Positions 10,176 through 19,654 of a stretch of DNA of 64,000 bases are shown one piece after another. Position 1 is the stretch's first letter. Each line of letters starts with the position of its first letter. The position numbers and the translations under genes were made by a program. Below the pieces are notes generated by a model, which was not told where the DNA came from, searched no databases, and saw only the letters and a list, made by a program, of their open reading frames with translations. The stretch is from an uncultured Prevotellaceae bacterium. GTDB taxonomy: Bacteria; Bacteroidota; Bacteroidia; Bacteroidales; Bacteroidaceae. The DNA lies in the NCBI GenBank assembly GCA_946415705.1, contig CAMKTN010000002.1:1-64000 (forward strand). Reading direction: 5' to 3'.

Positions 10176-12578
10176 TTATTTAATGAAAACTTTCTTAGTT
10201 GTGCCGTCACTCATGCGGATAATGTTCACACCGCGAGCGGGAGAGGTGATTCGATGGCCTGCAAGGTTGTAAACACCTCGATTCGCAGATGTTATTCGTA
10301 ATTTATTGGTTATATTGACGTCTGTTATCTCATCTAGCAACTCATCAGTCACCCAATCCAAGGTGGGGAATCCGTCACTGCCGAACTTCCATAGGCTATA
10401 GTCGTTGCCAAGAGCTGCTGCGTTCTGATTTAATTCGTCTAAGAACGACTGTTTCTTCATTTCCCTTTCTGTCATGCGATGGATATTCTTTTGCACCAAC
10501 GTGCTGCCTAAATATTTATAATAATATGCTTCTGAAGCCGCTGTCTCGAGATAATAGGCATTGGAGATTGTTGTCTCATTTTGGACATTTTTGATGATAC
10601 CAGCCCACATGCTTTTAGATGCAACATTAACAACATTATCAATCTTTAGGATACCAACATCTTCACATGCTATACCCACACCGTTACCATCGCCAGCATT
10701 CACACAATTTTTGATTTCCATGTTACTGTATTTCTTACTTCCTCCCATACCTATGATACCAGCATCAAGTGTCAATCCCACATTCATACAGTCAGAAATT
10801 AAGACCTTGCCCCATGCTTCTCCTAAGATTCCATATTGTACATTTCCACAGTTAAGACAGCGGTTTATGCGCAAAGTTACTTTTGAATTCTGGCTCCATC
10901 CTGCAATACCTGCTTTTTCGCTGTTTCCATAATTAATGCAGTCTTGAATTGATATGTTCTGACCTTGGATAACGCCTGCAATGCCAGCCTCAGTAGCATA
11001 CCCATTAAATGAGCAATTAGAGATAGTCGCATGATATTTATTATCATCGGAACTTTCAAGTATACCGGCTATGCCACTATGTACGTAAGAGTCTTTCACT
11101 GAAAGGTTTGTCACGGTCCCATACAAATTCATGAAAAGAGCATTGTACTCCATATTATAGAACAAACCGTTAATAGAGTGCCCACCACCATCAAAGGTTC
11201 CATAGAATCCATTAATGACAGGAGTCTGCTCATAATCATAGGTATATCCATTCAACTCTCCATCTTTTAATACATTGTGATAAAAGACCAAGTCATGGGT
11301 TAGACGCACATAGTCCTCCCTATATGTTTTGCCACCTGCGCAATTTTCAGCAAGTCTGCGCAAATCAGCGACACTGTTAATCAGATAGGGATTCTCTTCA
11401 CTTCCATCACCTTGTAATTTAGTGGACGTTTCCACCTTTGCAGTTTCATCTAACCATCCACGCGGACTATGGAACTTTTGAATCCATGCGAATGTAGGAT
11501 ACCCATCATCCCCTTTTACCCATTGATCTGATCTTGATATATCCTTGGCATTATTGTTCAACGTTGTAAGGAAGTCGGTGCTTTTCATTTGCCGCTCTGT
11601 CATAGAATTCTGACCACTTGAAGCTGATGTTTCCAAATAATAGTTTTTTTCATACTTCGTCATTTCACGAATAAATTTTCCAATGGCATATCCTTCGGAA
11701 ATTTTGCCTATGTTGATACAATTCTGAATGGTTGAATAATATAGCTCATGTATAATTCCTGCATACTGAGCACTACCATAATTGATGCAGTTCTGTAGAT
11801 AAACTTTTTGATAACTATTTGAATATGCATAAGTTGCTATACCAGCATAACAGCCATCAGCACGATTATAACAGTCTCTTATATAAATCACATCATTTTC
11901 AGCAGAGCACTGTAACATACCCATAATACCTCCACCGTTACATTTTTTCCCAAGGTTCGCACATCGAAAAACAGAAGTGGAAGTTCCCTTTGACTTTGAG
12001 GAGGTACCAACATATCCACATATACCACCACGATTGGATTCCATGTTTGCTTCAAGTTCAACAGTCGCGTACGAAATGATTTCATAAATCTTGCTATCAC
12101 TTAAAGAAGATGTAAGAGCCGGAGATGTTAAATATGCATCCTTGATGACAAGACGACAAACCGTTCCATTTGAGATGCTACTGAAGAGGCCATTAACAAA
12201 CAGGCCCGATATGCTGTGGCGTTGTCCATCAAAAAAGCCTCGAAAACTCTTGATGGACTGCCATTCCTCAAACTTTGAGCTGTCAGCCTTATTTACCTCT
12301 CCGTCTTCCATCAGCACATTCTCGTTGATAACAATATCTTCTGTCATCTTGAAATACTCGCCTTCAAAAGTGTCTCCACTTACTGATCTGTCAGAAAGAA
12401 GACGTAAATCTGCTGCAGATGTGATGAGGTAGGGATTTTGCGCTGTTCCTTCACCTTGAAACTCATCCGATACTTCCCCACGTGTTTGTGCCCTCGTAGG
12501 GCTAGGGAACAAGAGTGATATGAAACAAGCTACTAATATGATGACAAACATGTAATTATAAAAAGGATTCTTTTTCAT
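10176..12578 (-). CDS. Secreted GLUG-type repeat surface protein
   Basis: 800 aa from ATG 12578 (MKKNPFYNYMFVIILVACF), a clear signal peptide ending near PTRAQ; the longer frame to 12623 would add a non-signal extension. Two large homologous halves each start with a G(E/D)G...NPYLI segment, followed by FRGFFDGQRHSISGLF in the first half or FYGTFDGGGHSINGLF in the second, then beta-helix-like strands rich in NCINYG and DCMNVG. This pattern is typical of GLUG-motif and polymorphic repeat proteins. The C-terminus (GVYNLAGHRITSPARGVNII) matches the tail shared by other secreted proteins here. Lower GC than its neighbours. Function unknown; surface location inferred. Confidence 0.8.
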   Translation of the reverse strand: MKKNPFYNYMFVIILVACFISLLFPSPTRAQTRGEVSDEFQGEGTAQNPYLITSAADLRLLSDRSVSGDTFEGEYFKMTEDIVINENVLMEDGEVNKADSSKFEEWQSIKSFRGFFDGQRHSISGLFVNGLFSSISNGTVCRLVIKDAYLTSPALTSSLSDSKIYEIISYATVELEANMESNRGGICGYVGTSSKSKGTSTSVFRCANLGKKCNGGGIMGMLQCSAENDVIYIRDCYNRADGCYAGIATYAYSNSYQKVYLQNCINYGSAQYAGIIHELYYSTIQNCINIGKISEGYAIGKFIREMTKYEKNYYLETSASSGQNSMTERQMKSTDFLTTLNNNAKDISRSDQWVKGDDGYPTFAWIQKFHSPRGWLDETAKVETSTKLQGDGSEENPYLINSVADLRRLAENCAGGKTYREDYVRLTHDLVFYHNVLKDGELNGYTYDYEQTPVINGFYGTFDGGGHSINGLFYNMEYNALFMNLYGTVTNLSVKDSYVHSGIAGILESSDDNKYHATISNCSFNGYATEAGIAGVIQGQNISIQDCINYGNSEKAGIAGWSQNSKVTLRINRCLNCGNVQYGILGEAWGKVLISDCMNVGLTLDAGIIGMGGSKKYSNMEIKNCVNAGDGNGVGIACEDVGILKIDNVVNVASKSMWAGIIKNVQNETTISNAYYLETAASEAYYYKYLGSTLVQKNIHRMTEREMKKQSFLDELNQNAAALGNDYSLWKFGSDGFPTLDWVTDELLDEITDVNITNKLRITSANRGVYNLAGHRITSPARGVNIIRMSDGTTKKVFIK

Positions 12579-12845
12579 AGTTCTTATTTTAGAAACTACT
12601 CCGTCATTACAATGATGCCTCATATATTACAAACCCGTAATTCCACGTTTTGCAGGGGACGTGACGGCTCCCGTGATGAAAGGGGTAGTTACATTATTAT
12701 GTTTGACAAACTAAAATAACTCAAAAACAGATTCTTATTATGTCTTAGTAAGCTACTGGTCGTGTATGTCTATCTAATGTGGTTTATGTCATAAACAGTT
12801 TATGGGGTGAATAAGGGTTAATGATTAATGGTTAAGGGTTAATGG
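12579..12845. other. AT-rich gap with GGTTAAT array
   Basis: Upstream region of the GLUG-type gene. A short array of GGGTTAATGGTTA-like units lies at about 12823-12848, touching the stop of the DUF2442 gene. No gene seen. Confidence 0.5.
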
Positions 12846-13088
12846 TTATGCGACCTTCAGGAGGTCAAGCACGGAGTACACACGTGTCATGTTCTCGAAG
12901 GTGAAATACTGATCGTCCAAAATCATCCATTTGTTACGCTCTTTAACTGACATCTGCTGTATGTCAGGGAAGAACGAGACTGGAACAATAATCTCGCGAC
13001 CATCGGTCAGACGGACTGCCATCTTACCACGATGAGCGGTGAAGTTCAAATCTTTTATGCCTAAGGCAACTCCTTTAATCTTGCACAT
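12846..13088 (-). CDS. DUF2442-type small protein
   Basis: 80 aa. V-x-LTDGREI-VPVSFFPDIQQM is the recognisable core of DUF2442, followed by W-x-I-L-DD. It lies 17 bases downstream of the DUF4160 gene on the same strand. DUF4160 and DUF2442 proteins are very often adjacent and are suspected to form a toxin-antitoxin-like or regulatory pair, but no activity is established. No DNA-binding helix-turn-helix is evident. Confidence 0.8.
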   Translation of the reverse strand: MCKIKGVALGIKDLNFTAHRGKMAVRLTDGREIIVPVSFFPDIQQMSVKERNKWMILDDQYFTFENMTRVYSVLDLLKVA

Positions 13089-13105
13089 ATCTTTGTCCTC
13101 CTTTC

Positions 13106-13402
13106 TTATTTCTCAATATTGATTGAAATGGTCTTCTCTCCATTGAAGACTTTTGTTATCTGTTTGTTGATGGTTTCCCAATGGCGGTTGATGGCGGCAA
13201 CAAGCATTTCGTTGTCTCGTGCTGATAATTCCGATTCCGCGATTTCCACGCATCGCTCACCATTTTTCTCTATCCAGATTCTTGCGAGAGAATGTTGGTG
13301 ACGCCGGCCCTTCATGAACACGTGGACATGGCGGCGGTTATCATTCACATCTAATGAAATCGCCACCAGAATGAACATTCTCAGAAAAGCCAATTGCCCC
13401 AT
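13106..13402 (-). CDS. DUF4160-type small protein
   Basis: 98 aa. The RHVHVFMKGRRHQHSLARIW segment and the C-terminal NRHWETINKQI fit DUF4160 (usual core PPHVHV...W...E). The first ~20 residues are more hydrophobic than usual. First gene of a two-gene unit with DUF2442; the promoter motif CAAAAGTA (TACTTTTG on the minus strand) is at 13431-13438. Possible partner or toxin of the pair; this is inference from the usual gene neighbourhood. Confidence 0.78.
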   Translation of the reverse strand: MGQLAFLRMFILVAISLDVNDNRRHVHVFMKGRRHQHSLARIWIEKNGERCVEIAESELSARDNEMLVAAINRHWETINKQITKVFNGEKTISINIEK

Positions 13403-13430
13403 ATCATTGAATTCTCATTGTTTCACGCCA

Positions 13431-13438
13431 CAAAAGTA
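13431..13438 (-). promoter_or_regulatory. -7 promoter motif for the DUF4160-DUF2442 pair
   Basis: Minus strand TACTTTTG, fitting TAnnTTTG, 29 nt upstream of the DUF4160 ATG. Confidence 0.5.
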
Positions 13439-13513
13439 GCGATTTAATTGATGTGCGCAAAGAAAATGGCACGGAAAAATGCGGAAAGAAGCGGAAAAAC
13501 GCGGAAAGGGGTG

Positions 13514-13552
13514 AAAAAAACAAAAAAAGTCCTCCCGAGAGTACGGGAGGAC
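13514..13552 (-). terminator. Rho-independent terminator of the fumarase gene
   Basis: A 9-bp stem GTCCTCCCG / CGGGAGGAC with a 6-nt loop. On the minus strand it is followed by seven T, a G, then seven T. It sits about 32 nt after the fumarase stop. Confidence 0.9.
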
Positions 13553-13584
13553 GATTATTCTTCATCCTTCAATGTGGCTGCGAC

Positions 13585-15231
13585 TTAGTTCTTGCAGCAG
13601 AGGGGCTTCAGCTGCTTGAAGAAGTCGTTGCCCTTGTCATCGACGAGGATGAAGGCGGGGAAGTCCTCGACCTCGATCTTCCAGATGGCTTCCATGCCCA
13701 GCTCAGGATATTCCACGCACTCGATGGACTTGATGCTCGACTGCGAGAGAACGGCAGCGACGCCGCCGATGGTGCCCAGGTAGAAACCGCCGTGCTTCTT
13801 GCAGGCATCGGTGACGGCCTGCGAACGGTTGCCCTTAGCAATCATCACGAGGCTGGCGCCATTGTCCTGGAACTCATCCACGTAGGGATCCATGCGGTTG
13901 GCCGTCGTGGGACCCATGGAGCCGCAGGGGTAGCCCTCGGGCGTCTTGGCGGGACCAGCATAGAGGACAGGGTATTTCTTGAAGTATTCGGGCATACCCT
14001 CGCCGGCGTCGAGGCGTGCTTTCAGTTTGGCATGGGCGATGTCGCGTGCCACGATGATAGTCCCTTTAAGGTTCACGCGCGTGCTGACAGGGTATTTGGT
14101 GAGTTCGGCGCGCACAGCGTCGATGCCCTTCGAGAGGTCGATCTCAATGCCCTTCGTGCCCTCGCCCGGACGGCGCAGTGCCTCGGGGATGAGCTCGGTG
14201 GGGTTGCTGTCCATGATTTCCAACCATACGCCGTTGCGGTTGATCTTTGCCTTGATGTTGCGGTCAGCGGAGCAGCTGACGCCCATGCCGATGGGGCAGC
14301 TGGCACCATGGCGCGGCAGACGAATGACGCGGATGTCGTGGGCCATGTACTTGCCGCCGAACTGTGCGCCCAGACCGATGTTGTGAGCTTCCTTCAGCAG
14401 TTTCTTCTCCAGGTCGATGTCGCGGAAGGCACGACCCGTCTCGTCGCCCGTCGTGGGTAGGCTGTCGTAGTACTTGATCGAAGCCAGCTTCACCGTCAGC
14501 AAGTTCTTCTCGGCGGAGGTGCCGCCGATGACGAAGGCGATGTGGTAGGGCGGGCAGGCTGCCGTGCCGAGGCTCTTCATCTTCTCCACGAGGAACGGGA
14601 TGAGCGTGCCCTCGTTCTGGATGGTGGCCTTGGTCATCGGGTAGAAATAGGTCTTGTTGGCCGAGCCGCCACCCTTGGCGACCATCACGAAGCGGTACTC
14701 GGCGCCCTCGGTGGCCTCGATGTCAATCTGTGCGGGCAGGTTGCAGCGCGTGTTGACCTCGTCGTACATGTTCAGGGGGGCATTCTGCGAGTAGCGCAGG
14801 TTGTCCTGCGTGAAGGTGTTGAAGACGCCGCGTGAGAGAGCCTCTTCGTCCTCGAAGCCTGTCCACACCTGCTGGCCTTTCTCGCCGTGGATGATGGCGG
14901 TGCCAGTGTCCTGGCAGAAGGGTAGGATGCCCTTGGCAGCCACCTCGGCATTGCGCAGGAACTGCAGGGCCACGTACTTGTCGTTCTCGCTGGCCTCGGG
15001 GTCGTTGAGGATGGCGGCCACCTGCAGGTTATGCTCGCGGCGCAGCATGAACTCCACATCGTGGAAGGCCTGCTGGGCCAGCAGTGTCAGGGCTTCAGGG
15101 GAGACCTTCACGATCTCCTTGCCCTCGAAGGAGGAGGTGGTGACGCCCTCCTTCGTCAGGAGGCGGTACTGTGTCTTGTCTTCGCCCAGCTGGAACATTG
15201 GGGCGTACTTGAAATCGGGTTTGTTAGCCAT
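13585..15231 (-). CDS. fumA: Class I (Fe-S) fumarate hydratase
   Basis: 548 aa, exactly the size of E. coli FumA/FumB. Reversible hydration of fumarate to malate using an oxygen-labile [4Fe-4S] cluster; in Bacteroidota it works mainly in the reductive branch toward succinate and propionate. The N-terminal domain contains [15 protein letters not shown], with a cluster Cys; further cysteines lie in [18 protein letters not shown] and [14 protein letters not shown]. The C-terminal domain contains the [20 protein letters not shown] segment. ATG at 15231; monocistronic, with a strong terminator and a promoter motif at 15379-15386. The leader between them is a long GTTCAAGA array. Confidence 0.95.
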   Translation of the reverse strand: MANKPDFKYAPMFQLGEDKTQYRLLTKEGVTTSSFEGKEIVKVSPEALTLLAQQAFHDVEFMLRREHNLQVAAILNDPEASENDKYVALQFLRNAEVAAKGILPFCQDTGTAIIHGEKGQQVWTGFEDEEALSRGVFNTFTQDNLRYSQNAPLNMYDEVNTRCNLPAQIDIEATEGAEYRFVMVAKGGGSANKTYFYPMTKATIQNEGTLIPFLVEKMKSLGTAACPPYHIAFVIGGTSAEKNLLTVKLASIKYYDSLPTTGDETGRAFRDIDLEKKLLKEAHNIGLGAQFGGKYMAHDIRVIRLPRHGASCPIGMGVSCSADRNIKAKINRNGVWLEIMDSNPTELIPEALRRPGEGTKGIEIDLSKGIDAVRAELTKYPVSTRVNLKGTIIVARDIAHAKLKARLDAGEGMPEYFKKYPVLYAGPAKTPEGYPCGSMGPTTANRMDPYVDEFQDNGASLVMIAKGNRSQAVTDACKKHGGFYLGTIGGVAAVLSQSSIKSIECVEYPELGMEAIWKIEVEDFPAFILVDDKGNDFFKQLKPLCCKN

Positions 15232-15239
15232 ACTATTTA

Positions 15240-15365
15240 GAGTTTAAGAGTTTAAAGAGTTTAAAAGGTTCAAGAGTTCAAGAGTTCAAGAGTTCAAAAG
15301 TTCAAAAGTTCAAGAGTTCAAGAGTTCAAGAGTTCAAAAGTTTAAGGGGTTCAAGGGTTCAAAAG
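15240..15365. repeat. GTTCAAGA tandem array in fumarase leader
   Basis: About 120 bases of near-perfect 8-mers (AGTTCAAG, AGTTCAAA, AGTTTAAA) between the fumarase ATG and its promoter motif, so the mRNA leader would contain it. A similar array lies at 50284-50412. Confidence 0.85.
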
Positions 15366-15378
15366 GGATTTTGCGCCA

Positions 15379-15386
15379 CAAAGGTA
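15379..15386 (-). promoter_or_regulatory. -7 promoter motif for fumarase
   Basis: CAAAGGTA on the plus strand (TACCTTTG on the minus), giving a leader of about 150 nt that consists mostly of the 8-mer array. Confidence 0.5.
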
Positions 15387-15425
15387 AGGTTTTTTAGTTA
15401 ACAGACAAAGAAAAGTCGTAAAAAC

Positions 15426-17528
15426 TTAGAAAAGTTCTTGAATGCTGACGGAAGTGACGGCTTCTCCGGGTGTCGTGTCGGCCTCGCGGGGGAAATAGAC
15501 GGGCATCTCCTTTTGCAGGGGAAGGATGCGAAGCTCCAACGTGTGGCAGCCCTCCGGCAGGCGCCAAAGACCATAGAGGAAAGGTAGCCCGTTATAGAAA
15601 CTATCATCGATGAGATGGGCTTTTTTTGCATCTCCCTCTTGGGTGATGGCATAGAGGCGTGCCACATCGCCGCGGTAGTGGATGCGCAGCAGGCGCTGAT
15701 GTGCAGTGCTGTCGGTGGGGAGGTCGATGCGATAGACCGCTGCGGCTTCGAAGTCGGCATCCGTGGGTTCTTCTGCAACCTTTTTGGCACCCACCGTGAT
15801 GGTGCGCAGGGCGGATGCTTCATTCAACCGCGTGAAGGACACCGGCTGTTCAGCCCCTTTCGTCGTGCCCAGCACGGGCTGTTCTAAGCCCAGTGTGCCG
15901 GCCGTCTCGCTGTCGATGAGATAGATGTTCTGATAGACAGGTTTTGCGGTGCCGCGTGCCTTGACGTTCTTCAGCACCTTGCCGTCCTGCAGGGCAATCT
16001 CGGTGGGGATGCCCGGAATCTGTTCCAGAAAGATCTTGCCGTCGCGATGGGCGATGAGCTGTGCCGTGGCATAGCGGATGCCATCGACATTCACGGGGAA
16101 GATGCAGGCGGTGGCGGCAGGGATGGTGACGGGTTTCGAGGGGAACGTCACGCCGCTGACCGTGAACTGCACGCCGCGCTTGGCACTGAGGTCGGCAAAG
16201 CGCTCGTAGTTGTTGACGAAGACAAAAGCCTCGGGGCCGTCGCCCCTGCGGTAGCTCCAGCGCAGGTGGCTGTCATCGCGTTGCTTGATGTCCTGCGCAC
16301 AGGGGAAGACCGCTTCCATGGGCGCGAGGAGCGTGCCGTAGTCCTGCATGAAGAGATGCAGCTTGCGCAGGAGGAAGTAGTGCGGGTTCACCTGTCCGAA
16401 CTCGCCGAGGGGTGCCTGGAAGTCATAGGTCAGCGCGGGCATATCGTTGTAGTTGGTGGACAGGCAGCGTTGTGTCTCGTTCAAATACATCCCTGCAATC
16501 TTGCTGTAGGGGTTGGTGCCGCCGTGGTACATATAGTAGCCCAGCAGGTTGGAGCCGCTGCCCAGCTTCACCACAGCCATCGCATAGGCATCGATGGGGT
16601 AGGTGTAGATGCGGCGGTGGTAGCTCTGCATCATGCCGCCGCCCAGCTCACAGGTGAAATAGGGATACTGCTGTGCACCGGCGTTGGAGGACGTGCCCTC
16701 CTGCTGCTTCAGTTGCTCGCTGGCGATGGCGGTGCTAGTGCGTTGGGCATGGAAGTTGAAGGCTTTGTAGTAGGTGCCGGCTCCCTCGCGGGTGCTGCGG
16801 TCCCAGAAGCCGTCGGCATAGTCGCCATAGAGCGGTATCATCTCGCCGAAGGGCACAGGGGATGCCAGCTCGGGCCACCCTGTGCGGGTGTAGAAGGGCA
16901 GGTCGAAGCCGATGGCGAGGGCGATGCGCTTGAGGGCCAGCAGGTAGGAGCCGTGGCCGCCATATTCGTTGTCGAACTGAGCCGCCACCACGGGGCCGCC
17001 GTCCTTCCACTGCAGGCCTTGCACCTGCGTGAAAATCTGCCGATAGAGGCGTTGTGCGTAAGCCAGGAAACGCTCATCCTCAGAGCGCAGCTTGCAGCCC
17101 GAAGCCACTACCCAGTCGGGGATGCCTCCGTTGCGCACTTCGCCGTGACAGAAGGGGCCCATGCGCAGCACGACAGGCAGCGCCTCCTCTTTGCACACTT
17201 CCAGAAAGGCGCGCAGGTTGCGCTGTCCGCTCCAGTCGAACTGGTTTTCCAGCTCCTCGATATGGTTCCAGAAGACGTAGCACGCAATCATCGTGATGCC
17301 GCCCGCCTTCATCTTCTGCACCTCCTGGCGCCACTCGCTGGCGGGGATGCGGGAGTAGTGTACCTCGCCCATTACGCCGCAGAGGCGCTGGCCGTTGATG
17401 AGGAGGCTGTGGCGGTCCCATGTGACGGGTTGACCGAACACGGAGGCGTTGTCGGAGAGGGTAGGGGCGCCGTTGGCGGCGATGGCGCCCGTGAGTGCTA
17501 CGGCGGTGAGGAGATGGCGGAGTTTCAT
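15426..17528 (-). CDS. Secreted GH35 beta-galactosidase-like protein
   Basis: 700 aa from ATG 17528 (MKLRHLLTAVALTGAIAANG, signal peptide). The longer open frame to 17639 runs back through the promoter and is rejected. The GH35 fold is clear: GEVHYSRIPASEWRQEVQKM, MGPFCHGEVRNGGIPDWV, AQFDNEYGGHG (acid/base Glu) and FTCELGGGMMQSY (probable nucleophile Glu). It should remove terminal beta-galactose from oligosaccharides in the periplasm or at the surface. No polysaccharide-utilisation partners are adjacent. It is divergent from a GT2 gene and has its promoter motif at 17566-17573. Confidence 0.88.
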   Translation of the reverse strand: MKLRHLLTAVALTGAIAANGAPTLSDNASVFGQPVTWDRHSLLINGQRLCGVMGEVHYSRIPASEWRQEVQKMKAGGITMIACYVFWNHIEELENQFDWSGQRNLRAFLEVCKEEALPVVLRMGPFCHGEVRNGGIPDWVVASGCKLRSEDERFLAYAQRLYRQIFTQVQGLQWKDGGPVVAAQFDNEYGGHGSYLLALKRIALAIGFDLPFYTRTGWPELASPVPFGEMIPLYGDYADGFWDRSTREGAGTYYKAFNFHAQRTSTAIASEQLKQQEGTSSNAGAQQYPYFTCELGGGMMQSYHRRIYTYPIDAYAMAVVKLGSGSNLLGYYMYHGGTNPYSKIAGMYLNETQRCLSTNYNDMPALTYDFQAPLGEFGQVNPHYFLLRKLHLFMQDYGTLLAPMEAVFPCAQDIKQRDDSHLRWSYRRGDGPEAFVFVNNYERFADLSAKRGVQFTVSGVTFPSKPVTIPAATACIFPVNVDGIRYATAQLIAHRDGKIFLEQIPGIPTEIALQDGKVLKNVKARGTAKPVYQNIYLIDSETAGTLGLEQPVLGTTKGAEQPVSFTRLNEASALRTITVGAKKVAEEPTDADFEAAAVYRIDLPTDSTAHQRLLRIHYRGDVARLYAITQEGDAKKAHLIDDSFYNGLPFLYGLWRLPEGCHTLELRILPLQKEMPVYFPREADTTPGEAVTSVSIQELF

Positions 17529-17565
17529 GTGTGTGAAGCGTTGATTTGTGAACATTTCGAGGGCA

Positions 17566-17573
17566 AAGGTAAG
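17566..17573 (-). promoter_or_regulatory. -7 promoter motif for the GH35 gene
   Basis: CAAAGGTA on the plus strand, TACCTTTG on the minus, about 38 nt upstream of the GH35 ATG. Confidence 0.5.
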
Positions 17574-17613
17574 TAAAAAGTTTAAAGTTGAGGGTTTAAA
17601 GTTTAAAGTTTTG

Positions 17614-17653
17614 TCTGCAGAGAGGATGATTTTGAACAATTTTTAGATTCTTA
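17614..17653. repeat. 40-bp block shared with 8644-8683
   Basis: 39/40 identical to the copy upstream of asd, in the same orientation relative to the rightward gene and with the same flanking TTTAAAGTT array. Confidence 0.7.
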
Positions 17654-17699
17654 CGACATCTTTCAACTGTCAATTGTCAATTGTCAATTAAAAATGATG

Positions 17700-17707
17700 T
17701 ATCTTTG
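17700..17707 (+). promoter_or_regulatory. -7 promoter motif for the GT2-radC unit
   Basis: TATCTTTG, 23 nt upstream of the ATG chosen for the glycosyltransferase. This rules out the upstream ATG at 17694 as the start. Confidence 0.6.
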
Positions 17708-17729
17708 TCCCGCAAAACGAACACAAAAG

Positions 17730-18818
17730 ATGAGATATAGCATCATTGTTCCCGTCTATAACCGCCCTCAGGAAGTGGCGGAGTTGCTGGCGAGCCTGTC
17801 GAAGCAGACCTGCCGGGATTTCGATGTCCATATCGTGGAGGACGGTTCAGACATCCCCTGCCGCGAGGTCTGCGACCACTTCGCCAACCGTCTGGATATC
17901 CATTACTACATGAAGGAGAACGGTGGCCCGGGGGCTGCCCGCAACTATGGTGCGGAGCGGGCTGCGGGGGACTATCTCATCGTGCTGGACTCCGACGTGG
18001 TGCTGCCGCCCTGCTATCTTGCCGCTATCACGACGGCACTGGAGGAGACACCCTGCGACGCCTTCGGCGGTCCCGACCGCGCCCACCCCGACTTCACGCC
18101 CGTGCAGAAGGCCATCAGCTACTCGATGACCTCGTTCTTTACCACGGGCGGCATCCGAGGTGGCAAACGAAAGGGGGCGCTCGACAAGTTCTACCCCCGC
18201 TCGTTCAATATGGGTGTGAGTCGCGCGCTGTGGCAGCAGCTGGGCGGCTTCCGCAAGATGCGCTTCGGCGAGGACATCGATTTCAGCTACCGCATCTGCG
18301 AGGCCGGTGCCCGTTGCCGATTGTTCCCCGATGCCTGGGTGTGGCACAAGCGCCGCACGGACTTCCGTAAGTTCTTCCGGCAGGTGCGCAACTCGGGCGT
18401 AGCGCGCATCAACCTGCAGCTGCTGCATCCCGGCTCGATGAAGTTGGTGCATATGCTGCCGGCGGTCTTCACCGTGGGCTGTGCGCTCTTGGCCCTGCTC
18501 TTCCTCTTCGGGCTGGTGCTTATGCTCCTGGGATTGGGCACCTGCACGCAAGAAGGTTGCAATATGGGTTTGGTGGTGGCCTATTTGGGCGCTGGTGTGA
18601 TGGCGATGGCCTTACTCCCCCTGCTTCTCTATTCCCTCCTCATCCTCATAGACTCCTCCATCCGCAACCGCAGCCTATGGGTGGGACTGCTCAGCATCCC
18701 TGCCGCTTTCATCCAACTCATCGGCTATGGTACCGGTTTCCTCACTGCGTTCTGGCAACGGTTGGTCTTGAAAAAGAAAGGCGAGGGGTTTGATGATAAT
18801 GAAAAATTGTATAAATAG
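17730..18818 (+). CDS. Membrane-anchored family 2 glycosyltransferase
   Basis: 362 aa from ATG 17730 (MRYSIIVPVYNRPQEVAELL). GT-A fold: the N-terminal IIVPVYNRP strand, VLDSDVVLPP as the DxD-like metal motif, and a C-terminal GEDIDFSYRI segment that resembles the ED base region. Two or three transmembrane segments follow (about 250-345), so it acts at the inner membrane on an unknown lipid or glycan acceptor. The stop codon TAG overlaps the first base of the palindromic arm (18818) that leads into radC, 47 nt downstream. Confidence 0.88.
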   Translation: MRYSIIVPVYNRPQEVAELLASLSKQTCRDFDVHIVEDGSDIPCREVCDHFANRLDIHYYMKENGGPGAARNYGAERAAGDYLIVLDSDVVLPPCYLAAITTALEETPCDAFGGPDRAHPDFTPVQKAISYSMTSFFTTGGIRGGKRKGALDKFYPRSFNMGVSRALWQQLGGFRKMRFGEDIDFSYRICEAGARCRLFPDAWVWHKRRTDFRKFFRQVRNSGVARINLQLLHPGSMKLVHMLPAVFTVGCALLALLFLFGLVLMLLGLGTCTQEGCNMGLVVAYLGAGVMAMALLPLLLYSLLILIDSSIRNRSLWVGLLSIPAAFIQLIGYGTGFLTAFWQRLVLKKKGEGFDDNEKLYK

Positions 18819-18935
18819 ACCCACCCCCCGCCCTCCCTTTAGGGAGGGGGTATATAGTTGAATAAATGAAACAACAAAATAATAAATTGTCAGAAGTAAC
18901 AACTCTCCCCCTTGAGGGGGAGCGGGGAGGGGGTC
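18818..18935 (+). repeat. Paired palindromic arms flanking the radC start
   Basis: Left arm 18818-18851 begins GACCC inside the TAG stop of the GT2 gene. The radC ATG (18866) is in the spacer. Right arm 18902-18935 is translated as LPLEGERGGGL. Each arm contains its own CCCTCCC/GGGAGGG or CCCCCT/AGGGGG palindrome. Confidence 0.85.
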
Positions 18936-19618
18936 TGACTATCAAGGAACTCCCCATAGACGAGCGGCCGCGAGAGCGGTTGATGGAGCAGGGCGCAGCA
19001 GCCTTGTCGCCTGCTGAATTGCTGGCCATCCTGATTGGCTCGGGCAACACGGAGGAGACGGCTGTGCAGCTCATGCAGCGCCTGCTGGCCGACTGCGGGG
19101 GGAGCCTGAAGACGTTGAGCCGTCTGTCCCTGAACGACTTGACAAAGAACTATAAGGGACTGGGTCCTGCTAAGGCCGTCAGCATCCTGGCCGCCTGCGA
19201 GCTGGGCAGGCGCCGCCTGATGGAGGCCGCCGAGGAGAAGCGCCATGTGAAGTCCTCCGTGGACCTGTACCACGTGATGCTGCCACTTGTGCGTGACCAT
19301 GGTCACGAGGAGAGCTATGCCATCTACTTGCGTGCCGATAACAGCCTCGCTGGCCGCCCCTTCCTCATCAGTAAAGGAGGCATCACAGGCGTGGCCGTGG
19401 ATGTGCGACTGGTCGTGCGCGAGGCGCTGATACGTCAGACACCCACCGTCGCCTTCGCCCATAACCACCCCTCGGGCAGCATCAAGCCCTCGCCCGAGGA
19501 TGACCAACTCACAGACCACCTCCAGAGGGCCTGTAAACTCATGAACCTCAAGTTCCTGGATCACATCATCGTCACCGATGGCAGCTACTACAGCTATAAA
19601 GAGGAGGGAAAGGTGTAA
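18866..19618 (+). CDS. radC: RadC-family JAB-domain protein
   Basis: 250 aa. A helix-hairpin-helix N-terminal domain (LSPAELLAILIGSG) and a C-terminal JAMM domain with AHNHPSGSIKPSPEDD, containing the HxH-x7-S-x2-D metal motif (His199, His201, Ser209, Asp212). RadC is named a DNA repair protein, though its biochemical role is unproven. Residues 14-24 (LPLEGERGGGL) come from a right arm of the palindromic repeat and are absent from a normal RadC, which would start at about LTIKELPIDERPRERL. It follows the GT2 gene by 47 nt. Confidence 0.93.
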   Translation: MKQQNNKLSEVTTLPLEGERGGGLTIKELPIDERPRERLMEQGAAALSPAELLAILIGSGNTEETAVQLMQRLLADCGGSLKTLSRLSLNDLTKNYKGLGPAKAVSILAACELGRRRLMEAAEEKRHVKSSVDLYHVMLPLVRDHGHEESYAIYLRADNSLAGRPFLISKGGITGVAVDVRLVVREALIRQTPTVAFAHNHPSGSIKPSPEDDQLTDHLQRACKLMNLKFLDHIIVTDGSYYSYKEEGKV

Positions 19619-19650
19619 GTAATTGAAAATTGAGAATTGAAAATTGCAAA
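19619..19650. repeat. AATTGAAAATTGAGAATT array
   Basis: Simple-sequence array between radC and the DUF59 gene, of the same kind as those at 4793, 40861 and 57942. Confidence 0.6.
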
Positions 19651-19654
19651 ATGA

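Noticed and set aside
17529-17639. Upstream extension of the GH35 gene
   Set aside because: It runs through the TACCTTTG promoter and a TTTAAAG array; the signal peptide starts at 17528.
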